The notes below the pieces were generated by a model, which had not been told where the DNA came from, did not search any database, and saw only the letters and a list, made by a program, of their open reading frames with translations. DNA of 64,000 bases, taken from contig NW_022985174.1 of NCBI RefSeq assembly GCF_010093535.1, positions 662,303-726,302 of the forward strand, written 5' to 3'. A program made the position numbers and the translations under genes. Position 1 is the stretch's first letter, and every line of letters begins with the position of its first letter. The stretch comes from Lindgomyces ingoldianus. Lineage: Eukaryota; Ascomycota; Dothideomycetes; Pleosporales; Lindgomycetaceae. Below, one piece after another: positions 10,776-22,608 of the stretch.

Positions 10776-12392
10776 GACGCCGACAGAAAGCAGACGTCGA
10801 GTCCAATGACACGGCAAAGGTGTGTGGTCTGGACTTAAAGGCGTTCTTCTATTGAGGGGACGTGAACCACGCTGATGAACGACCCCCAAAAATGGATGGT
10901 CTGGTCGAATACGGACGTCACACGGCGGCCCTGGCTGAGCGCAGACTTAAAAGGAGTCCCATGCGCACCGGTGCACTGGGGCGGAATCCCATTCTCGACA
11001 GGGAATTTTGGGTGTTGCATTAATGTGCGTGGCCATGGCGAGATGAGCTGCTTGCTGAAACGGGACTGATGATTGATGCTTCGTCCAGATCAACGAGGCT
11101 GCAGCCCCGGTTCCGTGCTTCCCCGCACCAGCCGAGGCCTCTGTGACTTCAACACCATCTCTCCGTAGACTCCATGCCCATCCTGTCCTTCAGCTTATCT
11201 CACCCTTTCTTCGCAGAACTAATATATGATGGACTGCGATCGAAGAGACACACTTTCCCCACTGGGTTACTCCGCCCTTCCGCTCCCGGTCGGTACATGG
11301 AGTCGTTTCCAGTCGAAAAGCCTCGTACGTCCATGCCCTGCAGCCATGCATGCCACGTTCCTTCGGCGCCAACCGCTCCACTGTGATTGTTTGTGTCCTG
11401 CCTCTCCCTGCAGCTCCCTGCACGAGTGGCCCGATTTTGCTGGAAATAGGGAGCCCTGCGACTCGTTGCACTACCAATGCCGCGTCTTTCTCCCGTCGAC
11501 ATGACTTTCTCTCTTGTTTGCTACTTCTCTCACGCCATGCTTCATCGCAGTGCTACGTCGGAATCAGGCGAGCTCCTCATCTTGATAGCTTCGGTGCTTA
11601 ATGCCTGTTTCGAGCCCGTGTTGGAAAGTCATCGATTCTGCCCCACACACGCTGCGGCCCGTATCGCGACCATCCACCACATTCCAGGGATTATCGCGTG
11701 GTCTCACGGACCTCGATCCCGAGACACGGCAGCGGGCTCCCAGGCACACAGAATTGCAGTGCTATCAAGCTCCTCCTCAGAACCATTATTCCCGACTCGC
11801 ACTCGCATTCCCAATGCACCGGGTCCTTGCCACCTTTGATTAGTTTTGAATCCTGGAATTCCTTGCTTCCCATTTCATCCTCAAAACCCTCGCACGCCTA
11901 AAAATAGAACCCACATGGACCTTCTATCCGAAATATCAATTCTGACGGCCAAGTTCCACGACCTTTTGTCAATATCCAGCCACACGAGCCTCATCTCACC
12001 GGCAACCCGCTTCCGTGCCAGATCCGCTGCATCATTGTGTTCTCAATCGAATCTCAGTTGGCTGAGCCTTGATTTTGAGTAGGAAAATTACTGGATCCTT
12101 GTGCTTCAAATTGCCCCAACAAACCTGGAACGACTGCCTGCCTGCAATCTCTTCCCGGCTCAAAAGGCTGAACAAGGATGGTATGTCACCATGTAGCGTC
12201 AATAAATCAGATGTTTCAGCCTCCAAACACGGCACTTAAAACCAATAAAATCCCATGCTAACTAACGTGAGATCCTCCATCCACACTCAAAGTCCATCCG
12301 TATTTGTGCAAAAAAACGAACCCCAATAATTGACAAGGCAAGTTCCGATATGTTTCCAACCCTTTTCATTCCAGGCTACCAAAAATGCAAAA
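10776..12392. other. Gene-poor GC-balanced stretch
   Basis: Many overlapping short open frames on both strands (for example 11477-11839 and 11200-11502), none with a domain or consistent coding character. The first few hundred bases are probably the methyltransferase promoter. No RNA gene recognised before the 5S gene. Confidence 0.45.
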
Positions 12393-12511
12393 ACATACAA
12401 CAGCAGGTATTCGCTAGTGGTCACCCACCTAACTACTAATCCGCCGGTACCAAGGTTGTCTATCGAAGATCGAACGGGGTTCAGACTTTTCTGGGTCCTA
12501 TGGTTGTATGT
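12393..12511 (-). rRNA. 5S ribosomal RNA gene, dispersed copy
   Basis: Read on the minus strand it begins ACATACAACCATAGG and ends GCTGTTGTATGT, so the two ends pair as helix I. The internal control region GTAGTTAGGTGGGTGACCAC is almost identical to fungal 5S rRNA, and a T5 Pol III terminator follows directly. About 119 nt, the normal length. The middle (about 12440-12495) is more divergent from the Neurospora-type sequence I recall, so this may be a variant type or an early pseudogene. Dispersed single 5S genes are usual in filamentous ascomycetes. Confidence 0.85.
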
Positions 12512-12559
12512 GCTTGAACGTCTCATTATAGCTGTATATATAGAAGTACACATTCCGGT

Positions 12560-15047
12560 AAAATAAAAGTATTATCGAGTAAAAGGCTACTGGTGAGCGA
12601 TTTTTAGAGATACAGGGATATAGGAGTAGTTACTTCGCGCTAGCGGTACTGGTAAGAAAACTCGGATAATTGACGGTTGTCGAAGTTAGAACAAGTGAGG
12701 CAATAAAGTGTCAACCTCACTTCTCACCTCTCTCGACATAGCGCAATCGCTCCAATCATATGGTTTACAGCCACATAAATCCCGGCTAAACTTGCTACAA
12801 CTGCAATCTACTCCCTCTTAGTTTCAAAATCTCTTAGACATAATAAAAAACAGGTAACGTACCTAACAGGTTGGCCGGCCACTTTTGCCAAGCCCCCACT
12901 AAAACCACCCTATTCTAGCGCAAAACAGCCTACTTTAGCCCTGTATAGAGTAATACAACATAAGATATTATTTAGAGTCTACTTCTGCTACTTTCTTACA
13001 TGTATATAAGTTATGCCTAGTCTAATTACACTGCCTATATTACCTTTAACTTAGCTTACCTTCTTTAGCGCGCACCTGTGTCTTTAGCTTTTTTCTATTA
13101 CTACACACTTTAAACTTTTTTAAAGTAGTTAAATAAGCTCTATTCTTAACTATTAAAGTTTTTTTTGCTTAAATCTACTTTTTTTTATATAATCTATGTT
13201 ATGTAGCAGCCTTATTGTTACAATCCTTACTCCGGGGAAATGGTGATTCCGGAGTACAACGGCCTTTTGGTTAATAGTGCGGGAGGGGAAGAACTTAGCT
13301 GGATTGGGTGTACAGTCCGTTCAGCAGAGTGTAGGTGTAGCAGAGTTCAGGAGGCAGGCTGTGGTTTCCCCCTTGTAGCTGTATAGGTAGCTAGGGTGTA
13401 CCTAGTTAGGTAGATAAAGGTTAGAGGTATATATGTTGCAAGGTATATAAGGCAGCTAAGTCCTCTTTATAAAGAAGCAAAGCTTTTTAGTCTATTATAA
13501 AAAATAAACTAAATATTAATTATAACCTTTTAGCTATAGTTAAGATTAAGACTATATATAAATGTGTTGCATGCTTGCATGCTTGCATGCTGTTTTCTTT
13601 TATAGCCTATAAGCGCACAAGCCTGCAACTTTTATTTTATTAGATAATGCACTCTGCTAAGCATTTATCTATAAAATAGCACTATTCTTTTTTAGTTCTG
13701 TTATATAGTCTACTAATTGCAGGTTTAAGCGTTTTCTATCTAATGTTGCCTAGGCTGTGTAGGACAGTAAGCTAAGTTACTGCAGTCTGTTTATTAGCTG
13801 TAACATGTAGGCTTCCCTTCTAGTTAGCGTCTTTACTAATACATTCTTTTTATTATAAGTGTTAGGTTTTTTTTTTTACTAGTGTATATTTTTTTTTAAA
13901 TGCTTAGTGTATATCTATTTTTTTTAACTATGCCCTACTAAGCTTTATGTCTTTTTACCTCTGTTTATTAGCTTTGCACTGTTGCTTATCTTAATCCTCT
14001 TTATTATACAAAGATGTGTCCCTGCAGTGCTTGTTGCTCTAGTAGCTCCTCTTACATAATGTCTTTATTATTAGATAAATGTGTAAAGTGTGTTTATAAA
14101 GGGTGCTATTATAACACATTTATGTCTAATACATTTTAGGACTATTTAGAAAAGAAGTGTAAGAAGTTGTTAGTTAAATTAAAAATAGCTTAAAAAAATA
14201 AGATGTGTAAGAAGAAAAAGTCCCTAGCACACCTTTAGTCCTCTGTTGCTTATTAAGAGAGGGTATAGTAGTAGCTTAACCTTTTAGTAAATTAAAGGGT
14301 AAAATATTTAAAAGAAGACTTTTTATTACTAAATAAGCTTAAAGCGCTTAAAGTAAAAGCTATAGGTTATTCTTCTCTACAACTAGCGTTAAAGAGTTAG
14401 AGAATTTCTACATTGCAGCTATCTAATGCTGTAATGTCCTTTGCTAGTAGTAATGCTTTCTAGGCTAAGGAACTTTCTTTAGGCTAGTTTAACTTAAAGG
14501 GCCTAAGCAATATTCCTAAAGGGCCTCCTAGGTATTCTACAAATTTGTAATAAGTTCTTAAGTACTTTTACTAGTAAGATACTTTTTTTACTTTACTAGG
14601 TACTAGCTACTCTTTTTATTTAAAACTTTTTCTACTTTATATTCTAGTTCCTTTTCTTTCTATCCTGTTATAGCTAATAGAATGTCTTTAGGTGCTAGTT
14701 CTAGTTTAGAGACATAAAACTAGAGGTAAATTTTTATTTTCTTTAGTAGTTTAAGCTTACATGCTTTTAAGCAAGTTTAGATAACTTTATAAAGTTCTAT
14801 TTATTTTTTAGCTAGTTTTTTTACTAGGTAGGGGTTCTTAAAATTTATAGTGTCTAAGTATATGTAGTTATGTAAGTGTATTTCTAGTGCTAGTTAGCAA
14901 TGTTAATTTGCTAGAGCCTTTATTACTTTAGCTACTTACTAAGCTTCTATAGCTAGTTTTTAGTGTATTTTTACTAATTACGCAGTCCTTTCTAAGGCTT
15001 TTAGGGGATTAGTTAGCTAAGTGCTGTAAAGCTTGTATCTATAAAGG
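12560..15047. repeat. AT-rich RIP-degraded block
   Basis: Base composition changes abruptly just after the 5S gene. TA steps abound while CG and GC steps survive, as expected when CpA is converted to TpA. No open frame of note. It holds one end of a Fot1-like inverted repeat at about 12855 and the solo LTR at about 13216-13690. The rest is unidentified. Confidence 0.6.
13216..13690 (-). repeat. Solo LTR, same family as the outer Gypsy element
   Basis: On the minus strand this matches the LTR at about 48108-48596 over nearly its whole length, including the triple GCATGCAA run, the CAACATATATACCTCTAACC motif and the GGGGGAAACCACAGCCTGCCTCC segment. It ends ..TTGTAACA at 13216. The flank beyond 13216 does not match the internal start of the element at 48.6 kb, and no pol-like remains were seen on the other side, so I read it as a solo LTR. 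The boundary near 13690 is approximate. Confidence 0.65.
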
Positions 15048-15049
15048 TA

Positions 15050-16915
15050 ACGTACTTCATGGGCGAGTCGCTCACACACCTAAGTTGCTTACTTTTGCTA
15101 AGACCCTACTACACTACTTTTTCTACACTAATGCATTTCTAATAACACTACTTAAACGTGTTAAAAAAATGTTAGATGCAGCTTATACTCTAAGCTTTTA
15201 AATAAGACACAACACTTTTTAACTAACACGCTGCAGCTATCTATAGAGTCCCTTAAAAAATAATAAGTAACTAACGCGCTAGATAACTTTCTTAAGCTAA
15301 TTATACAGCTAACTTATAAAAGCTAGATAATAATAAGAAGCAGGTAATTATTTAGCACATACTTAAGCTAAATGCGTAAGGATTTCCCCTCTAGCTAGTA
15401 GCTATAGCTAATATAGCTAATTCTTTACACGCTAAGCATAATATAGGCTATGTTAGTATAAACTAGCTTAATATGTTTATTAAGTGTTACCTAAAGCTTA
15501 AAGTAAAGTTTAAGTGTAAGTATAACTATAAAAAAGCTTTTTATAAAGATCTTATAGTAATTTAAAGCTAGTTTAACTTTATAAAGAATATTAAAGCTAA
15601 GTATAGCATCTAGAATAACAACATATACAACTTTAACAAGATAGAGTTTATAATAGGCTAGATATCTACTAGAGTAGTTGTTATAAGTTTAGAGAGATAA
15701 AGACAGCTAAAAGCAGTCTAGCTAGGCAACTAAGAGTGGACAACAGCTATCTAAAGCATTAATGCTAAAAAGTAGGCTATTCTGCTCTTTATTATTTTTT
15801 AGAGTAGCAACTACTTTTTAAACTAGTATAAAAAGAAAAATCTACTTTAGAATTAAGTTATTATAATCTTTAAGCGCAGCTAGACTACTAATTAGCTTAG
15901 TCTAGACTAGTTAAAGCACTTTAACACGCATATAAAGAAGTGTACTGTTAGCAGCTACTGTCTGCTAGTTATTAACAGCTATAAGAGCTATAACTTGCTT
16001 TATTTTTAGTAATACTATAAGAATAATAAGATTATTACTATTTATATGCCTTTTTACTTATTGCACCTTTTATAGCTACTTAATGTAAGTTGTTTTGCTT
16101 CTTTAAAGAAAGTGTATAAGCGCTAAGCTAAAAACTTTATGCGCAACTAAATTACTTATATTATAAAAATAAAATTCCTGCTATGCTTTAAAGTAGCCTA
16201 TAATGCTGTAATTACTTCTAGTAATATTTAAGAAGGGTTTTAACGCGCTAGATTAGTTCCTTTTAACCTATAATAAGTTATAATAGGCCTTAATGTAAAG
16301 TTGCGCACTTTATTACTACTACTACCTGTATATAACAAGCCCTAGTAGTTGTTAACCTTAAGCAATACCTTAGAACTTAGGTTGTAATTAATGCTTATAA
16401 AGATAAGGATTTAGAAGCATATAAATAGTTTACTAACTTTTATAGTTAAGGCGTTTAAGAAGGTTTTAAAGGGGGTAGTAATAATTACGCATAAGCTAGT
16501 GTTAGTGTAATAGGAAATTACTAAGCTTTAAGCAGCTAATAAAGCTACTATGTAACATAAATTGCATAAAAGAAAGCAGATTAAGGCAGAAGAGACTTTA
16601 ATAATTTAAAAAGGCCTACGCTTAACAGCTCTAAAGGAGTTTAGGGCGCGCAGTAATAGGAAGAAGGCAAAGAAGCAGGTGTAAGCTAAAGTAGGTAAGC
16701 TATCCTAAAGGCGCTGCAGACAGTGCAATTAGACTAGGCATAACGCGTGAACGTGTAAGCAAGAAGTAGAAGTAGTATCTAAATAATATTCTAGGCTGTA
16801 CTGTACTATATAGTGCCAGAGCGGGTTGTTATGGGCCATAATAGAGTTTGTTAGGGTGGGGTCTTGGCAAAAGTGAGCGACTCGGGTGTGTGAGCGACTC
16901 GCCCATGAAGTACGT
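15050..16915 (+). mobile_element. Fot1/pogo-type DNA transposon, RIP-inactivated
   Basis: Inverted ends ACGTACTTCATGGGCGAGTC (left) and its complement (right), about 60 bp long with mismatches, are bordered by TA on both sides (15048-15049, 16916-16917). Length is 1866 bp, normal for Fot1-like elements. Inside, on the plus strand (about 15.3-16.7 kb), a stop-riddled frame still shows the Fot1 DDE_1 transposase: NNIYNFNKIEFIIG, KAVLGN-EWTTAI, LLVINSYKSYNLLYF, SSNI-EGF-RARLVPFN. Most lesions are CAA/CAG to TAA/TAG changes, the RIP pattern. Confidence 0.88.
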
Positions 16916-17274
16916 TATAAATTTACTTACCCTGCTTTAGCAATCTTACACATTATTGCTAATATCTAGAATAAACTAAGAGAACCCTTTATATATCTAG
17001 TTTATATATTACTAACTAGTATTAGATAGGTATTAGACATATTAGGATAGTAGAACCTACTTTAAACATAATGTTGCTTATGTAGAAGACATATACGCTA
17101 AAGTTATGTAGTTTTAAGAAGTTAACTTTCTTGTTAGCTCTAGTTACTACATTAATAAGATTAAATTTTATATAATGCTACTATTAAATATTGTCTATAA
17201 GTTTAACTTATGTTAGTAGAATTCCCTCTAGATTACTAGCTAGGCTACCTCTATCTAGGCTACTAAAATTTATA

Positions 17275-19124
17275 ACGTATTCCACCACCGAACCCGCTAA
17301 ACCACTGAACCCGACAAAATCTCTTAGCATTGCGAACACCACGTACAAAACTCTAATTTTATTCACAACTAAATAGAGAACCTACGTACAACGTGCCTAT
17401 ATCTAATTCTAGTGCTTCTTCTTTATCCTTTTTGCACGTACAAGCGTTGTGCCTAGTCTCCCTACAGTTCCTACAGCGCTGCAGAGCTAGTTGGGCTCTT
17501 TCTTGATTACCACCACTACAAGCCTTCTTTAACTGCTAAGCTACTACAGACGCCTTAGCAGCTACCTGCGCTGCTGCAGTCCTATACTCTATTATGCCAC
17601 CTTGCTAGATCTGCTTTCTTTTACGCCCCTTACACTTAGTTATGTCTGCTAATTGCTTTTTAAGCTCTTATACGCGCGCCTTTATAAGTATATTTCTATG
17701 TAGCATCTTTTTAGCTTTTTTTATAAGCTGTGAAAAGCTTTCTTGTGCTGTTGTTAGTAATTATATAAAGAAATTACATATAAGCTTTAATTATAATCTA
17801 AATTTATATAAATTGCTTAGGGTCTTTAATTGCTATAGCGTTTCTAGTAGGGGTCCTAGTAGTAGGGTACGCAGCTGCACGTTAAGATAATTAAGGACTA
17901 CCTGCGCGTTAATAGGAACTAGTCTAGATGCCTTAAAGGCCTTTTTACAGTTATTGTACATAAAAATGTCTAAAAACGCATTTTTAAAGGCTAAAAGAAA
18001 GCGTTCTTTGTTAACATGCTGCACATGTTAGTGTGCTAAGTCTTGTACACGCTAAGAGTACTTAAGCTTTAACAGTAAGAAGCACACTACGTTAAGTAGC
18101 TAGAGAATATGCAATAAATGTGTAGGTATACAAAGCATAAAGATCTTTTATATAAAGTAATAATTTTTAAAATTTTAGTTTAGGTAGCTTTTATAGCTAT
18201 CTAGTATAAGCAGCTTATATACCTCTACCTAACGCGTCTTTGTATGCTTATTAAAGTGCTTTAACTACTTAAGACTAAGCGCGTTATTTATTTAGCTATT
18301 TTTAAAGACTAATAGCTTCTAATTATGCAGTATTAACATCTCCTTATACTAGGCAAAGATGTAGACGCGTCCTTTGTAGATAATAAATAGTAGGGTAGCG
18401 TAGCTAGTAGCGCAGATGCTCTAGATTACAGTAACCTATTTCTAGTTACCTAGCTATGTAAGGACAGGCCTTATACGTCTTTTTAAACCTGTAACAACTT
18501 TTATAGTGCTAATTATGCCTATCTAGAAGCTAGTCTTGTTAAAGTTGTAGATATTATTATTGTAAACACTATATTTTGCTATTGTGTCTTATACAAGCTT
18601 AAACTACTTTGTAATTAACTTTAGGTCTTCTTAGAGTATTCTCTAGTAGTCCTTTACTTAATTAAACGCTATCTTAAGCTTCTCTGTACAAGACATAAAC
18701 TATGTAGGCTAGTTTGTCTCTACTAGTGTTCTACTACGCGCAGCTAACAGTCTGTTTGCTATATCTACTACCTTACATAGCTAGGGCGCGAATTCTTGCA
18801 AATTAAGGTTAAGGATATATTATATAATTATTTGCTTTTTAGTTGCAGTAAGTTTCTAGCAATTTAGTTATATAGTAGGTTAAAATGTAATTCTGTTAAG
18901 CTAAGCAGTAAGCTACTAATAAGGCACGTTAAAAGCTGCTGTAGCTTGTTGTACACGTTTAAATTAGCGTAAGCAGTAGGCCTAGAGCGCAAGGATAATT
19001 CTGCCTTCTTGCTAAGTTAGTATAGTCTTGTGTTGTTTAGACATCGCGTCTTGTACGTGGTGTTCGCAATGCCAAGAGATTTTGTCGGGTTCGGTGGTTT
19101 GGCGGGTTCGGTGGTGGAATACGT
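17275..19124 (-). mobile_element. Second Fot1/pogo-type transposon, different family
   Basis: Inverted ends ACGTATTCCACCACCGAACC and its complement extend for about 75 bp and are bordered by TA (17273-17274, 19125-19126). Length 1850 bp. The transposase remnant is on the minus strand; its C-terminal part survives as an open stretch at 17833-18024 (KAFKASRLVPINAQVVLNYL, then QLRT). Upstream pieces resemble the DDE_1 core (VEVYKLLILDSYKSY). Heavy RIP damage. The ends are unrelated to those of the element at 15050 apart from the first five bases ACGTA. Confidence 0.87.
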
Positions 19125-19126
19125 TA

Positions 19127-21493
19127 GCTAATATATTATTGTTCACTAACACGCCTATTACTTTTCTGCTTTTTTTATTCCTTTTAGCTACTATATCTTA
19201 TACTAAAGGTAGTATAAATTTAGCTAGTAGAGGTATAGTATAGTATTAGACATAGTAATAGACGCTGCTAACGTATGGTAGTCCTAACGGGAGGAAAGGG
19301 CAGTAAGGCTTCCTAGAAGAATGTCGTAACAAAGCAGCCTTGTATCTAAGTTACCTGCTCTAATAGTAGCAAGAAGAAGTCCTATAAGCCCCTAGACGCG
19401 CCTTCTCTAGAGCAAATTAAATATTTAAAGTCTAGAAAACAAGTTGCTAATTACTAAGAACCTAGCAAGAACTAGGTTACAAAGGATTAATGTGTATTCT
19501 ATATATTAATTTATAGATTTTTGCTAATTATATATAGTTAAGTTGCTACGTTAGATTAAGTTCTTCTAATCTAAGATAAATAATTAGAAGTTCTTCTTCC
19601 CTTACATAACTTTCTGTTGAGTTGTCTAGGAGATTGCCTAGGACTTTAAAGCTAATCTTTAATTTACTAGATCTACTCTAGATGCTCTTTAGACTATATT
19701 AGAATTCCTTATTATTACTATTATAAAGTATAAGTCTCTAATTAATAGTAATAGACAAGGTATTAGACTAATTATGTTGTAGGTGCCTAGCTAGTAGTAA
19801 TCTATAGCAAGAAAATTATAATTTAGAAGAGAGACTTTAAGTTTATAATTACTATAGGTTGTAATATAGAGCAGTATTATAATTTCTATAATTAGCACAT
19901 TGCTAAGGGTTATAGGAACTTAGAGAATTATAACGCGTAGGAGTATTAGAAGATGTAGACTAAGGCTAACAACCTTATAAAGAAAGGTTTAACTCCTAAA
20001 GGTAAAAACTAGGCTAAGGGCAGTAGTACTTAGAATTATGCATAGATAGGCATATGTGTTCTATAGGTTATAGGTCTATAGGTTAGAGTCTATAAATTTA
20101 GGTCTATAGGTTTAGGTTTATAAGGTTAGGTCTATAGGTTTAAGTTTATAGATTTAGTTTATAAAGTTATATTCTAGGGCTATTGTTCTTTTTAATATAA
20201 AAACATAACATTAAAAACATCTATACACGTGATAACTAGTAAGCTCTACTTATACTTTTATTTATAAACGTTTAGTTTATGTTATTACTTGCTAGCCTAG
20301 GCAGTATAGCTTAAGCGCCTCTTAAATGCCTATAACTATAGCCTAGCTATAAAACTAACTTATAATAAGTTAGATATTATTATTAACTATAAACTCTACT
20401 ACTACCTTTAATTAAACGTTAGCCCTAGCGTATTTAAGTGCTTTTATGCCTAGATAGATTATAAAGGCTAGTCTTGTTACTAGCAGACTTTAGTTCTCTA
20501 GGTAGTATATATAAGATTATAGTTATATAAGTGCTAGAAACTATTAGTTACGCTATTATAGTAGATTATAACTATAGCATACTTAGCTTTAGTATTTTTA
20601 CTAGAGTCTAAGGAATATAGTATATAAATATAAAAGTTAGTGTAAAGTAAAGAGCAGCGTAGGCGGATGCCCTTGCCTGCGCTTTTTATTACTTAATAGC
20701 CTTGCTACTTAACAGCCTAATAAATATGTTTTATTCTTATTAACTTTTTATTATTAAATTTTCCTATGTTAGCGCGCTAAGCTGCTTTAGGAATAGCTTA
20801 GCACTAACTCTTTTTAAAACTGCTCTTAGGTAAACTTTTTTCTACTTTATTATTTTCCTAGTGCCTCTAGTAATATATAAAGCCTTTTTTATTAAACTAA
20901 AAAAAACTTTATAAGCTAAAAAAACCTATATAAGAAATAACTATAATATAGTAAAGCTTTATAAAAGTAAAGCTTATTAAAAATATAATTAATTTATTTA
21001 TTAAAATTTTTCTACTTAACTAAAGAAAATATATAATAATTTAAAGTGCCTTAAGGTAGTATATTCTTTTTAATTTAGGTAGACTAACGCTTAGCAAAGC
21101 AAATAGGATTATAAAGTTTCTTATCCTTAGTCTCCTTCTCTTCCTTTTTATTAAATTATGCTCTTCTAGTCCCTCCCCTCTTTTTTATAAGGCTTTACTT
21201 AGAGCATTCTTATTATTAGCATCTAGTTAAACATTAAATATATAGATATTATTTTCTACTTTTTAGAGTAACTCTTATATAGCCTATAAAGCTTCTTAGC
21301 CCTTTACTAGTCTCTTAAATAATTACTTTTTCTTCCCTAGCTTCTACTTATTTAGTATAAGGGTCTTTTCTTATTAGTAGCAAGAAAAGGGTTTAAGCTA
21401 GCGCTTAGGACGAGATAACTAAGAATTAGTAGTAGAGGTAGCTGTTTAGGCCCCTTTATAGGTTATTATAATTATAACTCTAAAATTAACTTA
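19127..21493. repeat. AT-rich RIP-degraded block
   Basis: No open frame or recognisable protein. It contains the imperfect tandem array at 20055-20165. The ends of any element here could not be defined by eye. Confidence 0.5.
20055..20165. repeat. Imperfect tandem repeat of a TATAGGT-type unit
   Basis: Runs such as TATAGGTCTATAGGTTTAGG recur with variation. It resembles a degenerated minisatellite. It is not a clean TTAGGG telomere array. Confidence 0.6.
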
Positions 21494-21915
21494 ACGTGTT
21501 TCCCATACGAGTCGCTAATCCAAGCGAGTCGCCCACTTCAAAACCCTCATAAATCCTGCTTATTAAGCAGAATTATCTCGAGAACTACTAATTAGAATCA
21601 GCTAAAAATTTTATAGTAAAGCTCCACACAGACAAATAGAATAACCCTAAAATATCTAAGCTCTAGCATAAGTAATTAAAAAGATACTAAAAAAAAGCGA
21701 CTAAAAAACACCGACCTTTAAATAGCTACATAATTACAAAACCTAGAGCTTAGATATTTTAAAAAAAAAATACTAAGATAGATACAAATCTACTATAAAA
21801 ATTATAGAAAATTATAACTAGTAGTTCTCGAGATAATTCTGCTTAATAAGCAGGATTTGTGAGGGTTTTGAAGTGGGCGACTCGCTTGGATTAGCGACTC
21901 GTATGGGAAACACGT
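21494..21915. mobile_element. Fold-back MITE with Fot1-like ends, 422 bp
   Basis: The terminal 110-120 bp at each end are almost perfect inverted copies, beginning ACGTGTTTCCCATACGAGTC, and the inner part also folds (AAATATCTAAGCTCTAG against CTAGAGCTTAGATATTT). TA borders at 21492-21493 and 21916-21917. No coding capacity. The CGAGTCGC motif inside the ends is shared with the Fot1-like element at 15050, suggesting mobilisation by a related transposase. Confidence 0.88.
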
Positions 21916-22608
21916 TATATATAACTATTTACTATAATAATAGAGCTTTATATAGATAGAGAAAGTAATTACATCCTTAGTTATACTAATTTTAGTAGGG
22001 GACTGTGGCCAAGCGTTTAGCCAAACATCTGTACCCTGCTTTTTGCAAGGCGCTGTAGTCGGACTTGGCACATTACATCAGCAAAATTTCACTCGGCTCA
22101 ATCTCGGCTCAACCCTGCTCATGTTTGCACCGCCACTGCTCACGGCCTGCTCAGTCGTGCTCAGTCTCAATCAACCTTGAATCACGCGCGCCTCAGGTCG
22201 CTCAAGGCTCGCTCAGTCACTCTCAGAGTCCCGATTATGGACCATCCGGAACAAGCATCGCCCATGAGTGAAAGTTGTCAAGTTTACACGAACGCTTCGG
22301 GGTCCCAGTTTCGGACCCTCAAGCCTTACTGTGAGAGGTACACGCCATGCTGCATCAGCAATGCCTCGTCTTGTTCAATGGGATATATATTTCTATCTTT
22401 TCAACGCATCCATGTGAGGCTTACGACTTTTCTTCAAGGCATATAACAACCGCCCTCGCCCTTGAGTGTCTCTGCTTCCTCTTCCATTGTGCACGGAGGC
22501 GTGCTTCTACGCTTATTTCATTCTTCAACAGACATTGTTCATTTTTATAGAATCACTACTTTTCGTCCCGACCAGAACTTCCCAGTTTTCTCCTTCGGTC
22601 CATTCAAG

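Noticed and set aside
11174..12235. Many open frames of 60-120 codons on both strands
   Set aside because: Mutually overlapping in up to six frames, which is typical of non-coding GC-balanced DNA.
20055..20165. Interstitial telomere
   Set aside because: The unit is TATAGGT-like and irregular, not TTAGGG.
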